Source: Woeseiaceae bacterium
Lineage (GTDB): Bacteria; Pseudomonadota; Gammaproteobacteria; Steroidobacterales; Woeseiaceae
NCBI GenBank assembly: GCA_022615525.1
Contig: JAKEGN010000156.1
Span: 1-16,936 of the forward strand
Length of the DNA: 16,936 nucleotides
Direction: 5' to 3'
Shown: positions 1 through 7,211 of the stretch, one piece after another
How the letters are laid out: each line of letters starts with the position of its first letter
Numbering within the stretch: position 1 is the stretch's first letter
Notes under the pieces: model-generated
Databases searched by the model: none
What the model was told of the DNA's origin: nothing
Seen by the model: the letters and a program-made list of their open reading frames with translations, nothing else
Program-made: the position numbers and the translations under genes

Positions 1-95
1 ATTTTTTTCTCTGCATGCCCGGGCCGGACGGTGTTGGCTAAGCGGTTGCCGTCGCATAGACTGCCAATACTCCTTTCTCACATGCGGGTCGCGCG

Positions 96-1235
96 GTGAA
101 TAAAACAAGAAGACAACTCATCAGGGCGGGTCTGGTAGGCGGAACGATCGCGGCGAGCGGGGTGCTCACGGGCATCGCGCCGGCGGGGAGTGCGGTTGCG
201 GCGGAAGCGCTGGCACAGCCGAAGGCAAAGAAGTCATTGCGCATACTCATGCTCGGCGGTACTGGCTACATCGGCCCGCACATGGTGAGCGAGTTCCTGC
301 GCCGCGGGCACGAAGTGTCGCTGTTCAATCGTGGCAGGACCAACGACGACCTGTTCCCCGACCTCGAAACGCTGCTCGGTGATCGCGACGGCGGTCTCGA
401 CGTGCTGAAGGGAAAGCAATGGGATGCGGTCGTCGACAACTCCGGTTACGTGCCTCGGCACGTGGCAGACTCGGCACGACTGCTGGCCTCGGCGGTGTCG
501 CACTACCTGTATATCTCGACTATCTCCGTGTACGCGAGCTTCGCTGTTGCAAACGACGAGGATTCGCCGCTGGGCACCATCGCCGATGAAACGGTCGAGG
601 AAGTGACCAACGGAACCTACGGGCCGCTCAAAGCGCTGTGCGAAAAACGTGCGAGGGAAGAGATCGGGGACGACCGACTGACGATACTGCGCCCGACCTA
701 TATCTGCGGCCCCGGCGATCGCACCGACCGCTACACCTACTGGCCGGTGCGCAGCATGCGCGGCGGCGAGATGCTGTGGCCCGGTACACCGGAGGATCCC
801 ATACAAATCATCGATGTTCGCGACCTGGCGAATTTCGTCGTCGATTGTGTCGAGGAAAAGATCACCGGCGTCTACAACACCGTGACCCCGACAGGCTCGT
901 ACACGATCGGCGACCTGATGCACGACAGCATTGCGGTCACGGGAGCGGATATGACACCGCTCTGGGTGAGTAGCGATTTCATAGCCGGGCAGGAGTTCGA
1001 GGATGCGATCCCGATATGGTCGTCTCCGGAGGGCGAGACGCGAAATGTTGCAAGTGTCAGCGGCGATCGCGCATTCGCCCGCGGCCTTGTCACACGGCCA
1101 CCGCGGGAAACCTGCCGCGACGTGGTGAGTTGGTGGCGAACGCTGCCGGCGGAGCGGCAGCAGAGCATGCGCGCCGGGCTGGCCGCGGACAGGGAGGCCC
1201 AGCTCATCGCGACGTGGCATCAGAGAAAAATCTGA
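96..1235 (+). CDS. Tat-exported NAD-dependent epimerase/dehydratase family protein (extended SDR)
   Basis: This 379-residue protein belongs to the extended short-chain dehydrogenase family, whose members epimerise, dehydrate or reduce nucleotide sugars and related substrates with bound NAD(P). The dinucleotide-binding loop GGTGYIG lies at residues 54-60. A YxxxK catalytic pair sits at Y175/K179, with a Ser-rich strand (YISTISVY) about 40 residues before it. The N-terminus carries a twin-arginine signal (TRRQLIRAG), then a hydrophobic stretch and Ala-rich region ending near residue 40, so the folded enzyme is probably exported with its cofactor. Translation starts at GTG 96; the upstream Shine-Dalgarno is weak, but the signal peptide begins exactly there. 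The gene stands alone, 169 nt before the seven-gene operon, and may or may not be functionally tied to it. The substrate cannot be read from sequence. The family call is firm; the export call rests on the RR motif. Confidence 0.88.
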   Translation: MNKTRRQLIRAGLVGGTIAASGVLTGIAPAGSAVAAEALAQPKAKKSLRILMLGGTGYIGPHMVSEFLRRGHEVSLFNRGRTNDDLFPDLETLLGDRDGGLDVLKGKQWDAVVDNSGYVPRHVADSARLLASAVSHYLYISTISVYASFAVANDEDSPLGTIADETVEEVTNGTYGPLKALCEKRAREEIGDDRLTILRPTYICGPGDRTDRYTYWPVRSMRGGEMLWPGTPEDPIQIIDVRDLANFVVDCVEEKITGVYNTVTPTGSYTIGDLMHDSIAVTGADMTPLWVSSDFIAGQEFEDAIPIWSSPEGETRNVASVSGDRAFARGLVTRPPRETCRDVVSWWRTLPAERQQSMRAGLAADREAQLIATWHQRKI

Positions 1236-1253
1236 CAATCATCAGCTTTTCCA

Positions 1254-1334
1254 AAGTGACCGCGGTCCCGGGATTCCTACAATAGCGGCGCCCTGTCCAT
1301 AGCAAGCTCCCCCGCAGAAGTCTGCCTGGCAGGC
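1254..1334 (+). promoter_or_regulatory. Candidate promoter and palindromes upstream of the lipid operon
   Basis: The 169-nt gap between the epimerase and the desaturase holds no gene. A near-consensus -10 hexamer, TACAAT, lies at 1278-1283; the matching -35 position (about 1255-1260, AGTGAC) is poor. A perfect 10-bp palindrome, GACCGCGGTC, spans 1258-1267 inside the putative promoter, and an 11-nt near-palindrome, GCCTGGCAGGC, spans 1324-1334 downstream of it. Both could be operator half-elements, but short GC-rich palindromes are common in such a genome. No convincing rho-independent terminator follows the epimerase. This is the only gap before the operon large enough to hold its promoter. 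Confidence 0.3.
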
Positions 1335-1389
1335 GATACGTCGGGACGGCCGGCAGTTTGCGAGCTCCGACAGGACCATTCCGGTGTGC

Positions 1390-1396
1390 AAGGAGG
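1390..1396 (+). promoter_or_regulatory. Shine-Dalgarno AAGGAGG deciding the desaturase start
   Basis: A full-strength AAGGAGG ends 8 nt before GTG 1405. The in-frame GTG at 1384 lies upstream of this site and cannot use it, so 1405 is the preferred start. This is the strongest ribosome-binding site seen in the operon and suits a first gene whose downstream partners depend on translational coupling. Confidence 0.8.
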
Positions 1397-1404
1397 TAAG
1401 TGCA

Positions 1405-2364
1405 GTGAAGGATCGGAACGAGCCGCCTGCCGCAAGCGAGATCGCGACGCTCAAGCCGACGTTGTCCGACGGGCTCATCCACTGCGCTGTCGCACTGGCC
1501 CTGCTGCTGGGCGGGCTGGCACTGGCACTGTCGGACAGGACGCTGCTCTATATCGTCGGCCAGCCCGTGCTGGCATTCTTTTTCGTGCACGCATTCGTCC
1601 TGTTGCACGAAGCCGGACACGACACACTGTTCCCGCGCCGGACGCTGAACCGGGTGGCCGGTCACGCCGCCGGCTTCCTTACCCTCATTCCTTTCTGGAA
1701 CTGGCAGCGCATCCACGCCAGGCATCATCACTATGCGGGCTGGCAGGATCTCGATGCCACCACCGCGTCACTGGTGCCGCGACCGATACGCGGCTACGAA
1801 CGGCATATCATCAACTTCGTCTGGGCCACCTGGCTGCCGCTCTTTGCCCTCACCTACCGCGTGCAGAACTTCTGGAACCTGCCGCGGGTGGAACATTACA
1901 TCAGCAATCCGGCGAACAGGCTGCGCATTCGCGTCAATACCGCGCTCGTACTGGCCGGCTACGTCGCGCTGGCGGTGATAGCGGGCCCGCTGACCTTGCT
2001 GCAGCTGATCGGTCCGGCATTCCTCTTGAGCCTCGTGTTCCAGGAATTCCTGATCCTGAGTCAGCACACGCATGTGCCGCAGCGGCTGAGCGAAGGACAG
2101 GACGTACGTCCGTTCGCGCCGCTTGAACAGGAGGCCTACACCCGCTCGCTGCGATTGCCGGAGTGGCTGTCCAGGATACTCATGCACTTCGATGCGCACG
2201 AACTGCATCACATGTACCCGTACGTACCGGGCTACCGCCTGAGGCAAATACACTACCAGCCGATCAACGAGGTGCACTGGTGGCGCTGGCTCAAAGCTGC
2301 GCGCGGCATGAAAGGGACGGACTTCCTGTTTCGAAACTGGGACGACACCGGGGTCCGGGTCTAG
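1405..2364 (+). CDS. Membrane fatty acid desaturase (histidine-box di-iron family)
   Basis: This 319-residue integral membrane protein carries the three histidine boxes of the fatty acid desaturase / hydroxylase superfamily: HEAGHD at 68-73, HARHHH at 104-109 and HELHH at 265-269. Together they bind the di-iron centre that uses O2 to introduce a double bond or hydroxyl group. An additional HTH pair (QHTHVPQ) precedes the third box. Hydrophobic stretches flank boxes one and two and lie before the third. The start is GTG 1405, chosen because AAGGAGG sits 8 nt upstream. It is the first gene of the seven-gene operon, and the next gene begins 3 nt after its TAG. The substrate could be an acyl chain of a membrane lipid or a long-chain alcohol or isoprenoid made by the operon. 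Carotenoid ketolases and hydroxylases share the same boxes, so the family call is secure but the substrate is not. Confidence 0.9.
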   Translation: MKDRNEPPAASEIATLKPTLSDGLIHCAVALALLLGGLALALSDRTLLYIVGQPVLAFFFVHAFVLLHEAGHDTLFPRRTLNRVAGHAAGFLTLIPFWNWQRIHARHHHYAGWQDLDATTASLVPRPIRGYERHIINFVWATWLPLFALTYRVQNFWNLPRVEHYISNPANRLRIRVNTALVLAGYVALAVIAGPLTLLQLIGPAFLLSLVFQEFLILSQHTHVPQRLSEGQDVRPFAPLEQEAYTRSLRLPEWLSRILMHFDAHELHHMYPYVPGYRLRQIHYQPINEVHWWRWLKAARGMKGTDFLFRNWDDTGVRV

Positions 2365-2367
2365 GCC

Positions 2368-2949
2368 ATGTCCGGGAGCTTCGCACTCGCCGTGTACATC
2401 CTCGTCGCCATGGGCGTCGCCGGGGCCGTGCATGTTCTGTGGCTCAACTGGGCACGCAGCGACTTGCTGCTTGCGCCCGTCGATTTCGGTGCGCGGTTTC
2501 GCGGCCGCCGGGTGTTCGGCGACAACAAGCGGTTGCGCGGATTCATCGCGTTGCCGCTGGCTGCGGCTTGTGCGTTCGCCGTCATCGCGGAATACCGGCA
2601 CTTTTTTCCGGCGCCGCTTGCGAACGGCCTGTGGCCATTGTCGACGCTGCAGTATGCCGGCATCGGCTTTGCTGCGGGCTTCGCGTTCGTGCTTGCCGAG
2701 CTGCCGAACTCTTTCCTTAAACGGCAACTCGGCGTCGCCCCCGGCAAAGTGCCGGAACAGGGCTGGCAACGCGTTCTGTGCCTGCTGCTGGATCGCGTCG
2801 ATTCGACGTTGGGTGTACTGATCGTACTGAGCCTGCTGGCGCCGGTTCCGGCCATGACCTGGTTGTGGGTGATGCTGATCGGTCCCGGTATGCATGCGTT
2901 TTTCAGTGCGATGCTGCATCGCATCGGCGTAAAAGAGCGCTCGCTGTGA
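2368..2949 (+). CDS. CDP-archaeol synthase-like (DUF46/CarS) membrane cytidylyltransferase
   Basis: This 193-residue membrane protein matches the CarS/DUF46 family, relatives of CdsA that use CTP to activate a phosphatidate-like lipid as a CDP-lipid. The diagnostic cytosolic loop is present: DFGARFRGRRVFGDNKRLRG at 39-58, corresponding to the family's GDxKTxRG motif. A second motif is also present near residues 110-150, where SFLKRQLGVAPGK is followed by a LDRVDSTLG block carrying the paired metal-binding aspartates. Membrane segments lie near 5-28, 58-75, 90-112 and 150-190. In archaea the enzyme acts on unsaturated archaetidic acid. Here there is no geranylgeranylglyceryl phosphate synthase nearby, so a different phosphorylated lipid is the more likely substrate (inference). 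The start ATG 2368 follows the desaturase stop by 3 nt, and its stop overlaps the next start as GTGA at 2946-2949. The Shine-Dalgarno is weak, consistent with coupling. Confidence 0.8.
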   Translation: MSGSFALAVYILVAMGVAGAVHVLWLNWARSDLLLAPVDFGARFRGRRVFGDNKRLRGFIALPLAAACAFAVIAEYRHFFPAPLANGLWPLSTLQYAGIGFAAGFAFVLAELPNSFLKRQLGVAPGKVPEQGWQRVLCLLLDRVDSTLGVLIVLSLLAPVPAMTWLWVMLIGPGMHAFFSAMLHRIGVKERSL

Positions 2950-5636
2950 GCGGTGCACCCGACTTCCTGGTCGATCTCGATGCGCTCGAGAGCGCAGCAA
3001 TCGCGGGCAGCAAGGCCTTCAACCTCGGCCGCATGGCCAGGATGGGCCTGCCGACGCCGGGCGGATTCGCCATTCCGGACAGTGTGTTTCAGCAACACCT
3101 GCAAAACGCGCGCGTCCTGCAGGACCTTGCGGATCTGCATGCCGGCCTGCCGACGGCATCCCGGTCCCAGCTCGACATATGGTCCGCATCCATAGGCAAT
3201 CGCATAAGCGGAACCGGGCTCGCTGCCGGGTTGCTGCAGGCATTGCACCGCGAAACACAAAAGCGCTGGCCGCGGCAGAAGCTGGCGGTGCGAAGCTCCG
3301 CAGTCGGCGAAGACTCGGTCCGCTCCTCCTTTGCCGGGCAGCTCGGCAGCCAGCTTGATGTCGATACGCTGCCCGCGCTCGAAACGGCGATCAGGTCGAC
3401 CTGGGCTTCGCTGTTCTCACCGAGGGTACTCGTGTACGCGCGGCAAAACCGACTCGACTTGCGGCACATGGGCGTGATCGTGCAGCCGCAGGTGGCAGCG
3501 CGATTATCCGGCGTCCTGTTTACGCGGGACCCCACGGGCAGGCTGCCCGGTGACATGGTGCTGGAATATGTTTCCGGTCTCGGCGAGCGCCTGGTCGGCG
3601 GCGAAGTAACACCAAGCCGCCTGCGTATCGATCGCAGCACAAGCGCGGTGAGCGCGGAATTCATTGCGCCGGAGTCAGGCGTCCCCGACGCGCGGACGAT
3701 CGCTGCCGTAATCGAACTGGCGGATTACGGCCTGCAGCTCGAAACCCGGGATGGCATTGCGCAGGACATCGAGTGGTGTGTCGATCGCGACGACCGTGTG
3801 ATGCTGGTGCAGAGCCGGCCGGTTACCGGAACGGCGCATGGCCGAGCGTCGCCGCAGTATCACTGGAGCAACGCAAACATCGCGGAAAACTTTCCGGAAC
3901 CGGTGTCACCGTTCCTCTTTTCCATCGTACGGCCCGGATACAGCGCCTACTTCCGCAACCTCGGGCTCGGTTTCGGACTGTCACGCAGGCGCATCGACGG
4001 CGCGGCGGATGCTTTCGACAACATTGTCGGCTTGCAGGGTGGCAGGCTGTACTACAACCTCAGCAACATCCATTGGCTCCTGCAAATGATGCCCGGTGGC
4101 CGGCGCCTCACCGAATACTTCAACCTGTTCGTCGGTGCCGAGGGCACACCGGCGACCGTCCCGGCATATCGCGGCAGACTGTCGCTCGCATTCGAATGCG
4201 TACGCATCGCCGCCTCTGTGCTGTGGCAATACCTGTTCATACAACGGCGCGTGCGACGCTTCGAGAACCGCATCGATGACTTTGCCGCGAGTACGCACCC
4301 GTCGGCATTGCAGCGGAAGAATGCGGACGCGCTGGCCGCAGATCTGTCGGCATTCCTGAAGATCCGCATGGAATACTGGAACGATGCCGCGCTTGCCGAT
4401 ACCGCGGCCATGGTTTGCTACGGGCTGCTGAAAGCGCGCCTGAAGCACTGGCTCGGGGAAGGCGATCAGACGGTGCTGCACAACGACCTGCTGAAGGGAC
4501 TGCCGGGTCTTGCCAGTGCCATGCCGGTTACCCGGCTCTGGGAACTGTCGCGGCGCATCGCAGGGAACGGCGAGCTGCAGGCGCTTTTCACGAACCATGG
4601 CGCGGAGGAAATCCTGCGGGGCATCCGGCAACCGGCATTTCAGGATTTCGCGAACGCCTTCGACACCTATCTCGAGCGCTGGGGTTTTCGCTCCTCGGCG
4701 GAACTGATGCTGACCACGCCGACACCCGTGGAGGATCCCCGGCCGCTGGTCGAGCTGTTGCGCGCCTACCTGCGACCGGACACGACCAGCCCGGAGGCGC
4801 GCGCGGAGGAACAGGCGAAATCGCGGCTGGCCGCCAGTGCAGCGATCGAAGCGCGCATCACGCCCGTATCATGGCGGCGCGCCGTGCCGCTGCTGAGCGC
4901 TGCGAGCCGTTTTCGCCTGCTGCTGCGTGCGACCCAGGGCGCAATCCGGCTGCGGGAGCGCGCCCGGATGAAGCAGGCGCTGCTCTATACGCGCCTGCGC
5001 CACATTGCGCTGCAGCTAGGCGACCGGCTGGTCGGGCAGCGTTTGCTGCAGCAACGGGACGACATTTTCATGTTGACCACCGACGAAGTCTTCGGTCTGG
5101 TTTCCGGCGCCGAGGCCGACGCGAAGGACGTTGCGGCCACCGTGAGCGAACGGTGCGGCGTCATGCAGGCCTGCTCGGCGATGCAACCGCCCGATCGCAT
5201 TGTGCTCGGGGCAGGCGAAGCATGGCACCCGGCCGCGGCGCCGCACACGCATCAGGCTACTGCAGGACATTCGCAAGAAAAGTTGCATGGAGATTTGCTG
5301 GAAAATCAGCGCGAATCATTGCACGGATTCGGTGCCTGTGGCGGCGCGGCACTCGGCAATGCGGCTGTCGTCCTCGACGTGGCCCAGGCCGGGCGCGTTG
5401 AGGCGGGGCAGATCCTCGTAACACGCCAGACCGACCCGGGCTGGGCGACGGTGTTTTTCCTGGTACGCGGCCTCGTCATCGAACGCGGTGGCATGCTCTC
5501 GCACGGTGCGATTATCGCGAGGGAGTACGGCATTCCTGCGGTCATCGGCGTGCCGGATGCGACTCGCCTCATTCGTGACGGCGATCCGCTGCGCGTGGAC
5601 GGAGACCGCGGGCTGGTGGAGTTCGGTCATGGCTGA
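2946..5636 (+). CDS. Rifampicin-phosphotransferase-like dikinase (PEP/pyruvate-binding plus phosphohistidine domains)
   Basis: This 896-residue protein has the domain order and size of rifampicin phosphotransferase (about 865 residues). An ATP-grasp PPDK_N domain spans about 10-295, with GSKAFNLG at 21-28, VRSSAVGED at 115-123 and DIEW (274-277) then QSRPVT from 289. A large substrate domain spans about 300-770 and opens with the RPH-type ENFPEPVSPF motif. A C-terminal swivelling domain holds the phosphate-carrying histidine in GGMLSHGAIIAREYGIPAV, His853. Enzymes of this class split ATP to AMP, Pi and a phosphohistidine, then phosphorylate an acceptor hydroxyl. PEP synthase differs in lacking this middle domain and having a C-terminal PEP-binding barrel, which is absent here. 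The start is GTG 2946, overlapping the preceding TGA by 4 nt. In this lipid-gene setting the acceptor is probably a lipid alcohol rather than an antibiotic, which is inference. Confidence 0.85.
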   Translation: MSGAPDFLVDLDALESAAIAGSKAFNLGRMARMGLPTPGGFAIPDSVFQQHLQNARVLQDLADLHAGLPTASRSQLDIWSASIGNRISGTGLAAGLLQALHRETQKRWPRQKLAVRSSAVGEDSVRSSFAGQLGSQLDVDTLPALETAIRSTWASLFSPRVLVYARQNRLDLRHMGVIVQPQVAARLSGVLFTRDPTGRLPGDMVLEYVSGLGERLVGGEVTPSRLRIDRSTSAVSAEFIAPESGVPDARTIAAVIELADYGLQLETRDGIAQDIEWCVDRDDRVMLVQSRPVTGTAHGRASPQYHWSNANIAENFPEPVSPFLFSIVRPGYSAYFRNLGLGFGLSRRRIDGAADAFDNIVGLQGGRLYYNLSNIHWLLQMMPGGRRLTEYFNLFVGAEGTPATVPAYRGRLSLAFECVRIAASVLWQYLFIQRRVRRFENRIDDFAASTHPSALQRKNADALAADLSAFLKIRMEYWNDAALADTAAMVCYGLLKARLKHWLGEGDQTVLHNDLLKGLPGLASAMPVTRLWELSRRIAGNGELQALFTNHGAEEILRGIRQPAFQDFANAFDTYLERWGFRSSAELMLTTPTPVEDPRPLVELLRAYLRPDTTSPEARAEEQAKSRLAASAAIEARITPVSWRRAVPLLSAASRFRLLLRATQGAIRLRERARMKQALLYTRLRHIALQLGDRLVGQRLLQQRDDIFMLTTDEVFGLVSGAEADAKDVAATVSERCGVMQACSAMQPPDRIVLGAGEAWHPAAAPHTHQATAGHSQEKLHGDLLENQRESLHGFGACGGAALGNAAVVLDVAQAGRVEAGQILVTRQTDPGWATVFFLVRGLVIERGGMLSHGAIIAREYGIPAVIGVPDATRLIRDGDPLRVDGDRGLVEFGHG

Positions 5637-6252
5637 ACTGTTCCAATATTTCCGCACGCGTTTCTTGCGCTGGCCCGTCATCCTGCTGTCGTTGGCGCTG
5701 CTGGTAACGCTGCTGCTCTCGGCGGGGACCGTCGAGCCGTTGGCGCTCTGGCCGCAGGCGGCATTCGTGCTGGCCGCGATATTCACTTTCCGCTTGTGGG
5801 ACGATCTAGCCGACCGCGAATACGATCGTCGTCGGCATCCCGATCGGGTCATCGTGCAAGCGCGCGATCTCCGGCCATACGTCGCCATGGTGGCTGCGGG
5901 CCTGGCTTTGCTTGCGCTCGCGCTGCGCGACGATACCCGATACCTCCTTGTTTTCCTCGGCTTTACCGCGATGCTGGCGGTGCTGTATCACGGCGGCGTT
6001 GGAAAAGCTCTCACCCGTTCCGCGCGTGCGAGTCTCGTGCTCGTCAAGTACCCGCTGTTCGTCCACCTGCTGGTCACTCCATCGCGCCGGGCGTGGCTCG
6101 CCGGTGTTGCTCTCTACCTGCTGCTGCTCGTTTGCGAATGGCGTGACGATGCCGATTTGCGCAACACCGCAGTGATGCCGCTCGTGCTCGCCGCTTGTGC
6201 CGGTATAGCCGTTGTTTCAGCGCTGTACTGGTCTGCCGGAGCATGGTCATGA
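5629..6252 (+). CDS. Compact UbiA-superfamily integral membrane transferase
   Basis: This 207-residue, very hydrophobic protein carries the first UbiA signature, DDLADREYD at 58-66, equivalent to the NDxxDxxxD motif that binds Mg2+ and the diphosphate of a prenyl or phosphoribosyl donor. A second acidic loop, EWRDDAD at 170-176, stands where the second UbiA motif is expected. UbiA enzymes transfer an isoprenyl or phosphoribosyl group to a membrane-bound acceptor. The protein is much shorter than the usual 280-320 residues, with about seven predicted membrane segments rather than nine, and ends about 30 residues after the second motif. No frameshift is evident, because its stop forms the ATGA overlap with the next gene. 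GGAG at 5618-5621 lies 7 nt before ATG 5629, and the start overlaps the dikinase stop by 8 nt. The donor and acceptor are unknown. Confidence 0.72.
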   Translation: MAELFQYFRTRFLRWPVILLSLALLVTLLLSAGTVEPLALWPQAAFVLAAIFTFRLWDDLADREYDRRRHPDRVIVQARDLRPYVAMVAAGLALLALALRDDTRYLLVFLGFTAMLAVLYHGGVGKALTRSARASLVLVKYPLFVHLLVTPSRRAWLAGVALYLLLLVCEWRDDADLRNTAVMPLVLAACAGIAVVSALYWSAGAWS

Positions 6253-7211
6253 GCGCATTGCCCGCGCCGCGGCACGACCAGTTCGAATACGTGCGCTGTT
6301 ACCTGTGCGGCAGCGCCGACGCGATGCCGCTGGTCATCGCCGAGGAAGACCTTACCGGCAAGCCGGGCCGGTTCCTGTTCGTCACTTGCCAGGATTGCGG
6401 ACTGGCGTACCAGAATCCCCGTCTGAAGATGGAACGTATCGGTGCTTACTACGACGACGAGTACATCGCGCACCGCAAGAAGACCGACTGGGGACCGCTG
6501 AAACCGCTGTACGAGTGGGCGATGGGCAAGCACGACCGCGACAAGCTCGCCCTGGTCGATCGTTACGTTTCACTCGGTGGGCATTCCGCCGTGCTCGACG
6601 TCGGTTGCGGCGCCGGAACGTTCCTCGAAGAGATACACAAACACAGGGGCCCGAGCGTGAGCGGCGTGGACTTCAAGGACCTGACACACCTGCCGTCGTA
6701 TGCCGCGATCGACTTTCACCTCGGCCTGTTCTACGAGCAGCCGTTTGCGGATCGCCGCTTCGACCTGATTACCATGTGGCACTTCCTCGAACACGATTAC
6801 GATCCCGTGCGCACACTGGAGCATGCGCGCGACTTGCTGGCACCGAAAGGCCGGCTGGTGATCGAAGTGCCGCGGCTCGACAGCGCCTCGTTCCGGCTCT
6901 TCAAGGAACGCTGGCCCGGCCTGCAGGCCCCGCAGCACACCGCCCTCTATAGCCGCAAGACCTTGCTTGCCATGCTGGAAAAGTCCGGACTGGAACTCGT
7001 CGAGTACCTGCCCTATGGCGCATTTCCAGCGTACTTCTACCTGTTCGCCGGCACCGCGTTCAAATTCCTGAAGGGCCGCGGGCTGAACCTGTCGAAAGCC
7101 ATTTATCCGTACTTTCTCGGGCAATTGCTGCTGCTGCCCCTGCTCCTGTTCGAGCGCAAGCTGAACCTCGCGATGCAGACCGTGGTCTGCAAGGTCCCCG
7201 GGTCGCCATGA
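6249..7211 (+). CDS. Class I SAM-dependent methyltransferase with N-terminal zinc ribbon
   Basis: This 320-residue protein opens with a CxxC...CxxC pair (C17, C20, C47, C50), a likely zinc ribbon. A Rossmann methyltransferase domain follows, with motif I LDVGCGAG at 116-123, the acidic strand end GVDF about 25 residues later and a post-motif MWHFLEH typical of the Methyltransf_23 group. These enzymes move a methyl group from S-adenosylmethionine to O, N or C of small molecules, lipids or sugars; the acceptor is not readable. The C-terminal 80 residues contain hydrophobic stretches (FPAYFYLFAGTAF and a Leu-rich segment), suggesting membrane association, which fits a lipid substrate. ATG 6249 is preferred over ATG 6243 because GGAG at 6238-6241 is then 7 nt away and the start overlaps the UbiA stop as ATGA. 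The stop overlaps the acyltransferase start in the same way. Confidence 0.85.
   Translation: MSALPAPRHDQFEYVRCYLCGSADAMPLVIAEEDLTGKPGRFLFVTCQDCGLAYQNPRLKMERIGAYYDDEYIAHRKKTDWGPLKPLYEWAMGKHDRDKLALVDRYVSLGGHSAVLDVGCGAGTFLEEIHKHRGPSVSGVDFKDLTHLPSYAAIDFHLGLFYEQPFADRRFDLITMWHFLEHDYDPVRTLEHARDLLAPKGRLVIEVPRLDSASFRLFKERWPGLQAPQHTALYSRKTLLAMLEKSGLELVEYLPYGAFPAYFYLFAGTAFKFLKGRGLNLSKAIYPYFLGQLLLLPLLLFERKLNLAMQTVVCKVPGSP

Noticed and set aside
234..1238. Long minus-strand open frame (334 codons) opposite the epimerase gene
   Set aside because: It is Arg/His-rich with no motif, and lies exactly antisense to a gene with clear family motifs; it is a by-product of GC-biased third positions.
2778..2945. Longer N-terminus for the dikinase, from an ATG at 2778
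   Set aside because: The extra 56 residues overlap the CarS-like gene and are unlike the family; the GTGA overlap at 2946 gives the N-terminus expected for PPDK_N domains.
1768..3000. 410-codon minus-strand open frame across the desaturase and CarS-like genes
   Set aside because: It spans two well-supported plus-strand genes and shows low-complexity Arg/Gln/His content with no recognisable domain.
2946..5636. Annotation as phosphoenolpyruvate synthase or as a rifampicin resistance gene
   Set aside because: The domain order is RPH-like with no C-terminal PEP barrel, which argues against PpsA. The lipid-operon context gives no support for an antibiotic role, so only 'RPH-like dikinase' is claimed.
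2368..6252. Complete archaeal ether-lipid pathway
   Set aside because: A CarS-like and a UbiA-like gene are present, but the GGGP synthase and geranylgeranyl reductase that would define the pathway are absent from the window.
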